Assembly: GCF_026914265.1 (NCBI RefSeq)
Contig: NC_069125.1
Coordinates: 26,573,595-26,637,594, forward strand
DNA: 64,000 nucleotides
Source: Mya arenaria
Lineage: Eukaryota; Mollusca; Bivalvia; Myida; Myidae
Reading direction: 5' to 3'
Each line of letters begins with the position of its first letter. Positions within the stretch are counted from its first letter, which is position 1. Of the stretch, positions 1 through 10,964 are shown piece after piece. The notes beneath the pieces are model-generated. The model ran no database searches. It was not told where the DNA came from and saw only the letters and a list, made by a program, of their open reading frames with translations. The translations under genes were made by a program, and so were the position numbers.

Positions 1-366
1 TATAGAACCACAGGTATCTGGATCATTGTTTGTCACTAAAATGTTGTTTAAAACCATTTTGGGTACATTCAATGAGATAAACAACACATCTGAAGATATT
101 TAGTCTCTTTGATATAGATACAAAAAAAGAAACAAGGTATGTAACTCAAACTTACCCGATTTCACAGTAGAGTCCAGTTTTATGCAAATTTCTCAACCAA
201 CATATAAACAATCCATTTTTAAATAAGTGACATGGAAAGAAGAGTCAATTACCTTTAAAATGGTGTGCGATATGTTGGTATAACTATATTGTTTTTAGAC
301 AAACAAGCATAATTCAATGTCAAATTCTCGTGTTTTTCTTTAGTCGGAAAGAGTACAGCGGAACCT
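1..366. other. non-coding, nothing recognised
   Basis: AT-rich sequence with no convincing exon, RNA or repeat. A donor-like GGTATGT lies near 136-142, but the frame before it has stops close upstream, so I do not call an exon. Confidence 0.4.
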
Positions 367-512
367 GGTCGAATAGCTCCCAAGTCAAATAGCCCCCATT
401 TTGGTCAAATAGCCCCCACACTTTTGGTCAAATAACCCCCACTAGGAAAAAAAGGTCAAAACGCCCCAAATTTGGTCAAAACGCCCCCATTTTGGTCAAA
501 TAGCCCCCACTC
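367..512. repeat. short tandem repeat, ~20-bp unit
   Basis: Seven imperfect copies of a unit of the form GTCAAATAGCCCCCATTTTG follow one another. Some copies carry AACGCCCCC instead of ATAGCCCCC. It is GC-rich compared with its neighbours and is a minisatellite, not coding. Confidence 0.75.
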
Positions 513-528
513 CTTTTTTATTTGAAAT

Positions 529-666
529 TATATTTGAAGGTAAGTTGTAACATTTTTAAGATATTTGAATGTAACTTGTTACATTTTTAAGATATTTGAA
601 TGTAAGTTATAATATTTTTAAGATATTTATATTTATATTTGAAGGTAAGTTGTAATATTTTTAAGA
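529..666. repeat. AT-rich tandem repeat, ~31-36-bp unit
   Basis: Four copies of a unit built from TATTTGAATGTAAGTTGTAA followed by CATTTTTAAGA lie directly after the GC-rich minisatellite. Copies differ by a few substitutions and one short insertion. The stretch 667-950 that follows is plain AT-rich sequence with a (TGTTC)n patch at about 915-933. Confidence 0.7.
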
Positions 667-950
667 TGTATTGCATTTAAATAATTGCTAATCAAACAAT
701 AGAATTTGTTGATAATTAAAATGTTTTAAAATATAAAATTTAATATTAATTTAATTATTGCTTATTAATATTTGAATAGCTATATTTATATTTGTTCTTG
801 AATTTATGCTCTTCTCATACAACATTAACGTCAATAATGTTTTATATTGCCGCCGTGAATGTATAAATATGCATTTAGCTACAAACATGTTAATGTTTAT
901 GACTTATAAAAGTTCTGTTCTGTTCTGTTCTGTTTACTTTTATTATTCAA

Positions 951-980
951 ATTCGCATTCGGAACTCCTCGGCCATGTTC
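951..980. repeat. single end of a dispersed MITE
   Basis: ATTCGGAACTCCTCGGCCAT matches the terminal inverted repeats of the complete element at 52,233-52,425. A diverged copy is at about 21,164-21,190. Only one end is present here, so this is a solo end or truncated copy. Confidence 0.6.
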
Positions 981-1092
981 AAATTCGCTAACGGACATCC
1001 AATCAAAATACAGCGTAGGAATACATATAAGGCCTAAAAAAAAATTATGTCTGTTTCCTGTAACATGCTGAAAAAAAGATGGGTCGGTAGGT

Positions 1093-1139
<47 letters not shown>

Positions 1140-1254
1140 GTCAGAATAATCCAATATTCATGTTCATTATAGGTGAATTATTTTAAAAAGAATTCAGTGT
1201 GATATATAGATTCAAACTTTCTGCCACTAATAAGCTATAACTGCTAGCTTGACA

Positions 1255-1330
1255 GCCATTGTACATGTAATTCCGTTGTAGAATGCATCCTTTTGAAGGG
1301 CAAGCTATGGGTTCGACTCCCAGCGGTGGC
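1255..1330 (+). tRNA. tRNA-like segment (pseudogene or SINE head)
   Basis: GCCATTG at 1255 can pair, with two G-U pairs, with CGGTGGC at 1324-1330. A B-box-like GGGTTCGACTCCCAG precedes the 3' strand. The D-arm lacks a recognisable A box and the anticodon arm is weak. It resembles the segment at 51,438-51,508, which shares the CAGCGGTGGC 3' end, so the pair is probably tRNA-derived rather than two working tRNA genes. Confidence 0.3.
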
Positions 1331-2240
1331 AACATTATGTGCAATTTTGAGCATTGTCAGTATGTTCACCAGGGAAGCAGTTCATCTTTACACTTCGCAA
1401 ATATAACATTGTGAAAAAGTGAATCAAATAACATTTAGACAATTTATTTTTGGCAAATGTTTTAAACAATCTTTCAAAATGCATACATTTTGTAGTAATA
1501 AAACATGATATCATTGCACAAACTATTTTAAAATAGACTGTGTAATAATATCAAGTCGTATTACAATTAAATGAACATGACAACTATTATAAAATAAAAT
1601 GCTCTTACAACAAAAACTGGCGAGAATCTCCATAAAACATATATAAGTCAATACTTCGAATGATAAATGACTAGAATCAATGACTAAACCATTTAACTCT
1701 TAGAGCGCTGTCAGAATTGTACAGGTCTTTTGGACCAGTGAAGACCCATGGTCTATGCTGTTCACTGCTTGGACACTTAAACCTTACCTACTGACTCGGC
1801 AGCGAACAGTGTAAAATGAGAGATTGGACTGAAATATGTTTAAATAGACTAGAATCAGTATCAAAAAAGCTTAGACTGACTGATCAAAAATTAATACCAT
1901 TTTCTTTTTTAAACAGTAAAACAGCAAAACTAGTACTCTTACAGTACCTTCATTAAATAGTTCCCACAACTTAACTTTTTTTAACAATTTCAAGTGTTTT
2001 AAAAAGATCTGCTGTATTTGATCCACTGTTTATTCTGTAGAAATCTCAGGCACGATGAAAAATAATCAATATAACTTTTATTAGAATACCTTGTCTTATA
2101 TCCTTTTCTGGACTTGACTGGGCTACGGTGGTTAAAAAAATCCCAGAGTCAAAACTTGGAAAAATATGTTCTGACTCATTGTCAAATTCTAATATGCACT
2201 AGCGATTGTTTAGTTGCAACGACATCTTTCTTACTTTAAC

Positions 2241-2471
2241 TTTCAGTTTCACTTTCACGTTTATCTTTTTTCCGGAAGTAAACAAAAACATTCAACGTTC
2301 CTATTGCCAATATTTCAAAATTGTATTTTTCATAAATGGCGTAACCATAACCATATAATACTGTTTTGTTATAGAACTTAACTATAACACTGACAACGAT
2401 AACGATCTGCACAGTTCTCCTTTCACTTTCATTAAAATTGACAGGAAGTTTGCGTGCACCTGTTTCCCGCG
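2241..2471 (-). promoter_or_regulatory. IRF/ISRE-like GAAA arrays plus ETS- and E2F-like sites
   Basis: On the minus strand 2241-2256 reads GAAAGTGAAACTGAAA, three GAAA cores at 2-nt spacing, which fits the known IRF-binding (ISRE) pattern. A second, shorter GAAAGTGAAA is at 2421-2430. Between and beside them are CCGGAAGT (ETS-like, about 2271) and TTTCCCGCGC (E2F-like, about 2464). All lie inside the 1,031-3,052 transposon. Function is inference; only the motifs are seen. Confidence 0.35.
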
Positions 2472-3055
2472 CTTTTTAGACCATGCGGTACGAAAAATGT
2501 TTATTTTTCTGCTAACTCATTAAAAACTTATAAGAATATTTTTTTAATTAACCAGAGATTTAAAAAAACAACTTAAAATAAATGAAGAAAATATATCTTT
2601 GCATTTTTGTTTTTCAATACCATCGCACTTAGCGAAGCGGAAGGTATCCGTTAATTTGCATAATGGGCAGAGTTAATATTACGTCATTGAGTGCTGCTTA
2701 TTGACACGGTTACCGATCAGATTCGAGATCGATAATCACTTGTCACTACGGATGTTAATTGCTCTTGCGGGTTAAACAAACATTCAGTTCATGCATTATG
2801 GCTCCTCTCAGATGATACCGACGCTCACACCGAAATATCTCGGGTCAAAACTGACGCATACTACAAATGTCAAACCGGAAATGTTTGTAACTAAGCGACG
2901 AGTTCGGACACGACTAAATTATCGTTGTCATCACAGGCCAGAGATCGCTAAAATATGACCTTTCGAATTTTGGGGCATAAAAAAGTTGCGGTCGGCGGTA
3001 AAAAATTACGGTCGGTCGGGTTACAGGAAACAAACATATTTTTTTTTAGGCCTAA

Positions 3056-3860
3056 GTCAGTAAACCCCTGTATTGTACCACTATGAACTAGGACATGTTG
3101 GGCAAGTGCCCTAGTCCAAAAAATATATAATTTTACACTGCCGGAAAGGTTAAAAAACTAAGCTACAAGAAAAAGGTAACGTTTATGCCAGTTCTTAATA
3201 CAATTTTAACATTATCGGATGAAATGCGCATATTTAACACTGAAAACGCCAATAACGAAACAATGAAGAGGTTCAAAAACTACGAAAATTTCTCCCCTAA
3301 AACACGTTAAGTACAGACTGACATATATCAACCCTACCGTTGTGAACTCGTTGAGTAAGACGCGTATTTATCCAAATCGAACGTTTTTTCGTTGCGGTAT
3401 TTTTACTTCCTCCTTGGACAAACCCCTCCCGTACGGTCGACGTTATATTCTATACACGCTCACGGTCTGACCATTGGAATCTATACAGCCTTAATTTTTT
3501 CCGTAAAGTAAACCATGAAACTGTTGACTGCGACCATTTCAACTAGTTTTATTTCCGGATAGCACTTTAAATAAGCTCCCATTTTAGTATAATAACTCTT
3601 TTAAGTGATTATAACTTGGACTTCCAATATGTCGACATGGATAAACAGCCTTTTTAAGTGCTCCGTCATCATGATGTGTCGCTGTGGTACGAAAGGATTG
3701 GGATCAAGTATGCTAACAGTTAAAGATGATTTTACTTTGACGTTTGAAATATCAAAGACGAATATTTGAATGTTATTTTATATATGTTTGGTTCATAATG
3801 GTACTTTGTCAAGTGTAAGACCCACAAACCTTCTTCAAAGTTGATGTCACTTTTGCAGTT
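3056..3860. other. non-coding, nothing recognised
   Basis: I see no exon flanked by splice signals, no repeat unit and no RNA fold in this stretch. Confidence 0.4.
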
Positions 3861-3945
3861 AACTGTAACCACAACCCAGGTCTGGCGAATAGTGGGGACT
3901 TTGACTTTCGGTCCAGCCTAGTTCTGGCTTCATAGTAAAGTCAAC
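3861..3945 (-). repeat. fragment of a dispersed MITE (TGCAC family)
   Basis: The stretch AATAGTGGGGACTTTGACTT followed by TCGGTCCAGCC matches, in the opposite orientation, the right half of the complete element at 17,700-17,896. It also matches the fragment at 23,040-23,150. Terminal repeats are not preserved here. Confidence 0.55.
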
Positions 3946-3960
3946 CAGGGTGATGATGCA

Positions 3961-5126
3961 ATGCAATCACATGACCATGATGACGTCGATGGATTCTATT
4001 TATAGTATCGGATTCACATTAATTGTTCATTTAGTTGAATCCAATTGCAGTAAGGCTGAAAATACCTTTTGATAAGTAAAAACAATTGATTTATTGCAAA
4101 TTTGTAATTAGTTATTTACTAATTATTCAAAATAGAAAAAATAACAGCAAAATAAACACTACATTTGTGAGGTCAAATGTAGGTTACATGGGTATTTTCT
4201 GAAAATCTTGGTGTCACGTGATTAAATTTGAACACTACTATGACATAGTTAAGGAATGCTTATAATCGGATTTATTAAAATGATAAATTAACTATCTATT
4301 TATAGTTTGTTTTATACTGTATCAAGCTCAAACAGTCTGTGGTAGGTCTGTATTTTATTTTGTTGTGAAACATTCTGTCCAACTGCTAATGTGACATACT
4401 GCTAATGTTACTCATTCTGTCTTGTGGTAACACTAGCACATACTCGCAATTAGCAATTTATAATATATATGTTTAATATCAAAGGTAATGATAATTGCAC
4501 CATACTAGAGACATTTATATTACCACAACAAAACATTTATGTTTATAGCTTATCTGATCTGATATAAAAAGAAAACCTATGTTTGCAGAAAACATTTTCT
4601 GTCTTGTTGTCCAATTAGGGTTTGTTTCAATAAATTTATTTGAGAAAAACGAAACAATCTTTATTTTTTGTCTGTACAATCTGTTTTATAGATAAATGAA
4701 CCATTTAGTGCAAGACAAAATACTTCTTTGGATCAAAATACTAAAAAAAAATAAGTTTTTACCGGCAATATTGTAACACTAGCACAAATGGTATGGTGAT
4801 ACAAAATTCTTTTTTTATAAAAATGCATGAATAAATCATTGCAAATGTTCTAATATATGATAGATAAGAAATTGCTGTAAAAGATTATGTTGAAATCACA
4901 AATCTGCAATAAATTTTAAAAATCAATATTCGCCGGGAACTTTTTGGTCACCAAAACGTGAAATCTGCCATAAAGCATTTATTGGTTTTGAAAATGTGTT
5001 TGTGAACTGCATTTTACTTCATTTACCTGAGGATATAGTTATTTTGTATGTACAATGCACACAAGTGAAATAACAGCGTGACATAAAAATGTCACGAATT
5101 CTGGTAGGGTTTGGATACGGCGTTCT
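3961..5126. other. AT-rich non-coding stretch
   Basis: There is no splice-bounded exon or clear repeat. Oligo-A/T runs and stop codons occur in all frames. Confidence 0.4.
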
Positions 5127-5174
5127 CTTCAGCTAACACGTCCAAAAAGGTAATATATAACGTGTTAGCTGAAG
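5127..5174. repeat. perfect 15-bp inverted repeat (hairpin)
   Basis: CTTCAGCTAACACGT at 5127-5141 is exactly complementary to ACGTGTTAGCTGAAG at 5160-5174, with an 18-nt loop. It sits just left of a decayed MITE copy and may belong to that element. Confidence 0.7.
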
Positions 5175-5224
5175 TTCTTTAGCTAGGTCCAGCCTATCCA
5201 AGGTAAAATTCCGCCCTGCAGCGA

Positions 5225-5411
5225 AGAACTAATGGTCAAACCAAATTAAATGCTCCCACATCCCGGGAACCTTAGGTAAGGTCCATTCCAGCTATATGTT
5301 GCGCGAAGATAAAACAACACTATTCACCCGGCACTGCCAGGCCATCTGGAAGGTAACACGTCTCCCTGGACTGGGTCGGGGCGTGGTTACAAATGACTGG
5401 TGCATAACATT
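5225..5411 (+). repeat. decayed copy of the TGCAC-family MITE
   Basis: The right end GTGGTTACAAATGACTGGTG followed by CA|TAA corresponds to the right end of the 17,700-17,896 element. The body has diverged and the left TIR is not clear. Confidence 0.5.
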
Positions 5412-5655
5412 CTAAATGCAATGTCAGATTCTAATTGAGAGAATTGCTCCCATTTGTCCAAATTTTATTTTCATCAATTGTGGCATTGAAAGCAGATCAG
5501 TTATCATGCACAGTAAAGATTTTCCTTTTCTTTTTGTAATATATCTTGAAGAATATCAAAGACTGTGGGAACTGAAAGGTTTTCTACCAAGACTTACAGT
5601 CATAGTTGATAATGACAAAGTTATCAAGTATTGCATTATTCAAATATAATTTCAG

Positions 5656-6500
5656 GTTATGCAGATTGTTGAGAGCAATATGATGAGGGAAGGCAGGAAA
5701 GAGTACCTGAGTCTTATAGTCTGGTAATGTTAACAAGAAATGTTTAAAACACCTTTTTTAATCATGATTTTCCATTATGATATTATGTGTATTGTGATCC
5801 TAAAATTGGACTTTTTTCTTTATTGGATTTTTAGGAATATTTAACTGCTTCAGACTTTGAAATAATATCATGACAGTTAAGCAAACCACAAAGTATGTTT
5901 TAATATATTTTGCCTAATACTATCGTACAGCTAAGGCCATCCATATAGCATACTTTTGTTGTAAAAAAAAAACATCTTAATATTTGCACAATAGGTTTTA
6001 AGACTTTTATTTTTTGAAGGTGATCAACAAAAGAAAGATTTTTCATAGAATTTTCTTTTATATTATGATTTAATTGCAGTATGTACCCATGGCAAAATGG
6101 TGTTCGAGAGGTGGCGAATAAGGATTTGCTTGCAGCATTGAAGAACGATAATAGGTATGTTGTATTTGCTTTCTTCTAAATATGTGAATACTGTGTTAAA
6201 CTTTAAATCTTGAAATAAGTATCATGCATTCCAATTTCAATTTGCCAGTTTTACTATATCATAATCCTAAAAGATCGTATACAACTAAATTTTGTGCAAA
6301 AATGTTTTTTATACATGTGAAATTCTTGTAACTTCCTGCTAACAGCATTTATTCCTGTATAGCATATGAACTGATAAATGCGCAAGATTGCCAAAAAATT
6401 GCTAACTGCTGATCTTTGATAAATGGGGATGGTTTTAATTTATATCTTCATTATTTATTTTTTCAGGCAAGGAACAGAAAGAAAGGTTCTCTTAACATAG
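5656..6500 (+). CDS. 3'-terminal exons of an unrecognised host gene
   Basis: Three candidate exons join without breaking frame. Exon A is 5656-5723 (acceptor TTTCAG, donor GTAATG, 22 codons plus 2 nt). Exon B is 6080-6154 (acceptor TTGCAG, donor GTATGT, using 1 nt, 24 codons, plus 2 nt). Exon C is 6467-6500 (acceptor TTTTTTCAG) and ends in TAG at 6498-6500. Exon A encodes MQIVESNMMREGRKEYLSL, exon B includes MYPWQNGVREVANKDLLAAL, and exon C ends ERKVLLT. All three acceptors and donors, and the phase-2 transitions, agree, which is unlikely by chance. I do not recognise the family. The reading is hydrophilic and charged, with no signal peptide or membrane segment visible. No exon preceding A is found, so either it is upstream of the window or the upstream intron is long. 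It could also be a captured fragment. Confidence 0.5.
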
Positions 6501-6625
6501 AAAGTAAAGAAATAATGAAGTCCACACTACAGTTGACAATCTGGATGTTTTTCCTTTGTTATTTGAACATGATTTATTTTAACTTACATAACAAGTATGC
6601 ACTACAATAATTAATATCTATATTA

Positions 6626-6651
6626 GGCCACAACAAATTGATCATTTGTTC
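6626..6651 (+). repeat. 26-bp TIR, left member of an inverted pair
   Basis: GGCCACAACAAATTGATCAT followed by TTGTTC is repeated exactly, inverted, at 18,561-18,586. TTA flanks both outward ends (6623-6625 and 18,587-18,589). Similarity continues weakly inward through GGATTTTGCC and an A-run. A (A)n tract follows at about 6687-6705. The two ends could bound one 12-kb element or belong to two short elements in opposite orientation. Confidence 0.7.
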
Positions 6652-7272
6652 GTCGGATTTGCCGCACCTAAAATTCGAAAAACGAAAAAAAAAAAAAAAA
6701 AAAAATTTTTTGCGCCCGCACTTACTATTTGGCCGCGCATATTATTTATTTTATTTACTTCTGAATTTCCTCTATTTTCTGAAGTTTTTTTACTTAAAAT
6801 TTGAACCTGCAACGTCGACTTCGCCTTTTTTTGAAGGTATTTCCATGCTTTACATTCTCCGCGAGCAAACTTTCCTCGTGTCAGGACAAAATCAGGTCCG
6901 GGTAACCGCAAAACAGCCGATATTTGTTGACAGTCTTTTTTGTCGGGAATATTTTGCAGGACGCACCGTTGTTATCTATGTCCGGTGTGGCGTGAGAATT
7001 ATCAGACCGTGAGATTTGCAAGATCTTACAGATTTCACACTACGGCGTGAGAAATGTAAGTCGTGAGAAATGTAAGACCGCTGCATCCAATGCACTTATA
7101 GGATGGTGAATTATTATTGAAGACGTATATATTGTATGATGTCCGCGTTTGTCCGTTTTGTATAAAAAGGGGATACAAATAATTAATATGAAAGACAGTG
7201 TTTTTGATATATTCCAATTAATCGCCATTTAATGTCATTTTGTATGAACAAATCTAATAAAACTTGACTTAA

Positions 7273-7656
7273 TTAACAGAATATAGAACGGAGACTGGTG
7301 GTGTTTGATTGACAATTGTAAGACATTATTGTTAGACGTAATGTTTTATTGGCCCTGAAAAGGGCCGTTTCGTTATATTCCTTAACTACCGGTACTGCAT
7401 GATACAGACACCTGAGCAGAACGCGATTACCCTCGTGCGTGAGGTGTACACCGTCGCTTGAAATGTGCCTGGTTGGCACAACTGCCGCCGTCTTGATCCG
7501 CTGGGAATTGACGACCAGGAAGACATGCCGCCGCTTTTCAGCTGACGCGTGACGTCTCGGCAGGAGTTCGACGACACTACTAAGTGCCGCCTTCCCGACG
7601 AGACGGCGGATCTGCCCACATATCTCAAGCAGATCCTCAACGATCTCGTCCGGCAC
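7273..7656 (-). pseudogene. SGNH/GDSL-hydrolase C-terminal fragment
   Basis: The minus-strand reading of about 127 codons contains ELLPRRHASAEK and then SSDGVHLTHEGNRVLLR. The DxxH in DGVH, followed by L..G, matches block V of SGNH hydrolases, which supplies the catalytic Asp and His. LLPRR in the middle is also typical of the SGNH-like proteins common in invertebrate repeats. Block I (GDS) and block III (GxND) are not found upstream on this strand, so it is a fragment. The first codon read is not ATG, so no true start is present. It faces the other SGNH relic at 10,320-10,964. Confidence 0.5.
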
Positions 7657-7779
7657 TCTTTTTCACATATATCAGTACGCCTGCAACTGATTCAAATATT
7701 TACAACCGTCGTGCCACATGATTTTGAAATAAGAAGTATATATTGATATATCTATATAAATTCATCTATATATACCTTT

Positions 7780-8446
7780 TTTCCTCTGTAAAGCTATGGG
7801 GAGCAAAACAATAAGTTCATAAACATACACTGCACAATAATTTTTCGTACAGCTATTCTCACTGACCTGTCATAGATATTTTTAAAATAGACGGATTTGG
7901 CTCGTATACCTCTGCGGATATCAAGGTTGTTAGCTTCAATGTGAGCCCGGCCGTAACAAGTCACAGGCTTAACAGACATGTAGTGGCCTTATGAATGCCA
8001 ATATATATTTGGTCAAAATGCCTCCACAATAAACTCGATTATTTCCATTGACCACAAATAACTTGACAAATCAATAGCTGACGTGCCAGACGATTCCTCA
8101 ACAGTATCATTTAGTGCGTCGTACATATATATGCTCATAATGAACCAACAGGGTACTAATGAAACACGGAGTGTTGGGAGAGTCTGTCGTTTCGAGGCAC
8201 ATTGAAATATGACAGCCCCGTTTTCCTCCTCACACTCTGATGCATCGGCTAAAAAGGTCGACACTGCGCTTTTACCCGACATGTGTCTGTTAAGATTATG
8301 TTTTCCCTTTTAAAGATTAGTGAGTAAGATGTTGAAAGGTGCTCATACAATTGTGAATTGGTGGAACCCGAGTGCATAATTAGATTTGCCTCTCCTTATC
8401 TATGCAACATCAATCCCTTTCCCTTTCCCTCGCCACTTCGTTAGAT
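7780..8446. other. no gene recognised
   Basis: Short open stretches exist on the minus strand (7794-7979 and 8013-8282), but neither shows a family motif. They may be eroded continuation of the hAT-like relic to the right. Confidence 0.3.
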
Positions 8447-8931
8447 CTAAGTCCAGTTGTGTAGGTTTTCAATAAGGTTGTTTGAAATGGTCCTTGCACC
8501 ACTTCGTGGCAGTTCTAAAAAAACATTGATTTCCTTACCAACAATATACCGCACACAAACACTCATCTGTTCTGTTACACTAATATCAGTCATTTCATCA
8601 ACTATGATGCCAAAAAACTGGCATTTTGAAACATCACATACAATCTTTTCACGTATATAGTCAACCATACATGTAATGTTTCCATTTGGAATTGAGATGT
8701 ATACTTCGCTTTCTTTAGACTACTTTTCAGGTTGTTAGAAAGTTGTTCATCATGTCTGCTTATCCAGTTAATAAAGAAGTTAAAATTGCTATCCTCGCGG
8801 TTTTGATCTTTTAACCACCTCCCTCTAAGAGGAATTTCTCGTGATGAAAGTGTTATAATAACTTGGTGAACTATGGCAATAAGAACATGTCTGTTTTCGA
8901 ATAATTTATCGGAATAAGCTGTGCTCAACAA
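8447..8931 (-). pseudogene. hAT-type/DUF4371 (ZMYM-like) transposase relic
   Basis: Read on the minus strand from 8931, the first frame gives HQVIITLSSREIPLRGRW, then NFFINWISRHDEQL and KKAKYTS. A different frame continues with CQFFGIIVDEMTDISVTEQ and VCVRYIV. The order LRGRW, then NF...HD..L, then YTS, then DE.TD....EQ....RY is the recognisable signature of DUF4371 proteins, a hAT-related transposase family. The DEMTD aspartate corresponds to the first catalytic Asp. The frame change between the halves, and the absence of the C-terminal dimerisation region, show it is dead. Confidence 0.6.
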
Positions 8932-8939
8932 CGCATTTA

Positions 8940-10300
8940 TCGATTCTGTTTTTCCTGTACAAACTTTTTATAAATATCACACTAGCGGTTACCTCTTTCA
9001 TACACATGTGTTTTAGAACTGTTGTGACTTGGTAAGATACCTATTTTAACCCTACACAGCATTTTCCAATCTTTAAATGGTGAACAATTAAATTCTATGT
9101 GCCTAACATCTGCATGTGCAAACACAAATTCACTATCGGCATACCGTAGCCAGTTACAGTGCGTCTCCCTAGAAATGTTGAACTTTCTCTGTTTAATTGC
9201 AGGTTACTTGGAACAGTTTAACATTGAAGTTAAGAATGTTAAAGATCTCTTCATACGAAAACTGTTTATGACCAAAACTGCTAAATCCGGACAAACTGTA
9301 AAGAATGTGGAATACAACATTGGAGCAGGCAAAGTAGTTACGACATGAAGTGATAAATACCGGTGCTGCTTGCTTTCGACTTTTTTACATCACACAGGCG
9401 TTTTATTTATAGGTCATACTAGTTAAATGCAGTTCTTCTCAATGAATCATTGTCGGACCTGGACCTTAGTATCACTTTGTGCAAGTCGTAATGATTTTGT
9501 AACCCTTACGTTCATGACCGTAAATCTTGACAATGCAGAGGATCATATCAATAAAACCGTCTGCGCCAACCACTCAAAATGTGTCCAGGTCCATCACAAA
9601 CCCCGATTCTTGGCCTGTACGAAGCGATGTCTACCAATGTAGGGTAAAATTCATGCGGATCTTTTGAACAATGGCGCGCAAAAATTGCTGTCGAACGGAG
9701 TCGGACAAGGCTCAATAACAGCGAGGATCGTGCCTGAACTTGCCTTAGCAGCTATAGCTGTTACTACGACATTATGCATAATTGTTCTTAGTTCTGTTAT
9801 ATTGTGGTGGTGTCTCGAATTCAGATGCAAATTTATTACTATTCATATTTTTTATTTTTGCATTGCAAATTTTAACCGATGCTGCTGCCTCGGTGTGCCT
9901 CAGTGTGGCTACGGCGCTGTACAGAAGCAGTTGTAATACCGATGTTTGTAATGCTACTCGCAGTTTTACGAAATGTTTACGATCACCCTTTAAGTTATTT
10001 CATAAAAGAACACAGCACTTTACAGAATGGGTAGTTGTTTCGTCAACATATCAAGTTTACAGTTCGTCAACCTTAATAATATAATTAGCAATTAATGTTA
10101 TCACTGTGTTCACTGTTCAGTGCTCAAATTCATCTTACTTTTTGTAGATGTATGTATGGATATAATAAGGATTAACTTCTTTGAATGATCTTGCTTTCTT
10201 ATGATTGAGGAATTTGTATTTATTGACCACCATTTCTAGACAGCATCTGTTTTAAAGTTCAATGCTTCGTGACTCGTCGCCAACCAACAGAGTAAAAACG
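8940..10300. other. no gene recognised
   Basis: Several short open frames (for example 9097-9348 and 9664-9936, plus strand) carry no family motif, splice context or codon pattern that I trust. Confidence 0.3.
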
Positions 10301-10319
10301 GCGTTGAATAAACAATTGC

Positions 10320-10964
10320 CATCACCGGTGCTACGGATAGCTATCTTGGTGGTCGCCTGATATTCCCGCAGGTATGTATTGGCTATTTCGTCCTGTTGGT
10401 GTGTTTCAAAATCAGAATGAAGTCTTGTTTGAATAGGTATGTCTTTGACAAACAGTTTTTCCTTTTTACTCCATTAACTAAACTCTCAACTCCTATATCT
10501 GAATCACGCCTAAGTATGCACTGGTTTTCGTTATATTATATAGGTAATATTATTTATTTTATTATTCCAGATATGTCTTCATGAACGCCGGAGGAAATGA
10601 CATCGATGGGCAGTGTCGACCCGAAGAGATCGCTACCAATATAATGAGGCTAGTGTCTGAATTGAAGCAGCGTGGAACAGAGCGTGTGTGGGTGTCTGCC
10701 ATCGTCCAGAGAGGAAGATTTCCGGCACATACGAACATGACACCAACAAAAATCAGAAAATCAGTAAATGAAAGACTTAAAAAGGCTCTTGTGGATGATT
10801 ATGTCGACATGGGGAAGCGTCTGACATTCACCAGACATTATGATAGAGACTTAATTGGTTCACCCGGGCAAAAGGGAAGGTGGCATGGACGTGTTTCTTG
10901 GAACAGTCCTAAGGTCATTCGCAAAAACGCAAAGGGCAGACAAGCGAAACGTCATCATGAATGA
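10320..10964 (+). pseudogene. SGNH/GDSL-hydrolase, two exons, decayed
   Basis: A short exon ending at the donor CAG|GTATGT (10,371) encodes TDSYLGGRLIFPQ, which resembles block I (GDSxxGxRL) with GDS changed to TDS. After an intron ending TTATTATTCCAG, a second exon starts near 10,571 with YVFMNAGGNDID. This is block III (GGND), which provides the oxyanion-hole Asn. It runs 130 codons to TGA at 10,962-10,964 with a basic tail. AATAAA at 11,073-11,078 is a plausible polyadenylation signal. The direct join of the two exons is out of phase, and a stop lies 11 codons before the TDS motif. Either an intervening exon is missing or the gene is dead. The real family reaction would be hydrolysis of esters or acyl groups. 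Confidence 0.5.

Larger units (their letters stand above)
1031..3052. mobile_element. 2.0-kb non-autonomous TIR element with TAA target duplication
   Basis: The left end reads GGCCTAAAAAAAAATTATGT and continues CTGTTTCCTGTAAC. The right end, read on the other strand, is GGCCTAAAAAAAAATATGTT followed by TGTTTCCTGTAAC. TAA directly flanks both ends (1028-1030 and 3053-3055). A 3-bp TWA target duplication is characteristic of PIF/Harbinger elements, which is the basis for that assignment. No transposase frame is visible inside, so it is non-autonomous. The interior holds a long poly-T tract (1098-1136), a tRNA-like segment and regulatory-looking motifs. The 325-bp element at 50,355-50,679 has the same ends and may be a deletion derivative. 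Confidence 0.75.

Noticed and set aside
1255..1330. Functional tRNA gene
   Set aside because: There is no A box, no GG in the D-loop and a weak anticodon stem. Reported only as tRNA-like.
5416..5649. 77-codon plus-strand frame
   Set aside because: It has no motif and runs into the acceptor of the better supported exon at 5,656. Its frame does not continue into that exon.
6638..7012. 124-codon plus-strand frame and its antisense partner
   Set aside because: They cross the TIR and the poly-A run at about 6,687, and contain poly-Lys or poly-Phe from that run.
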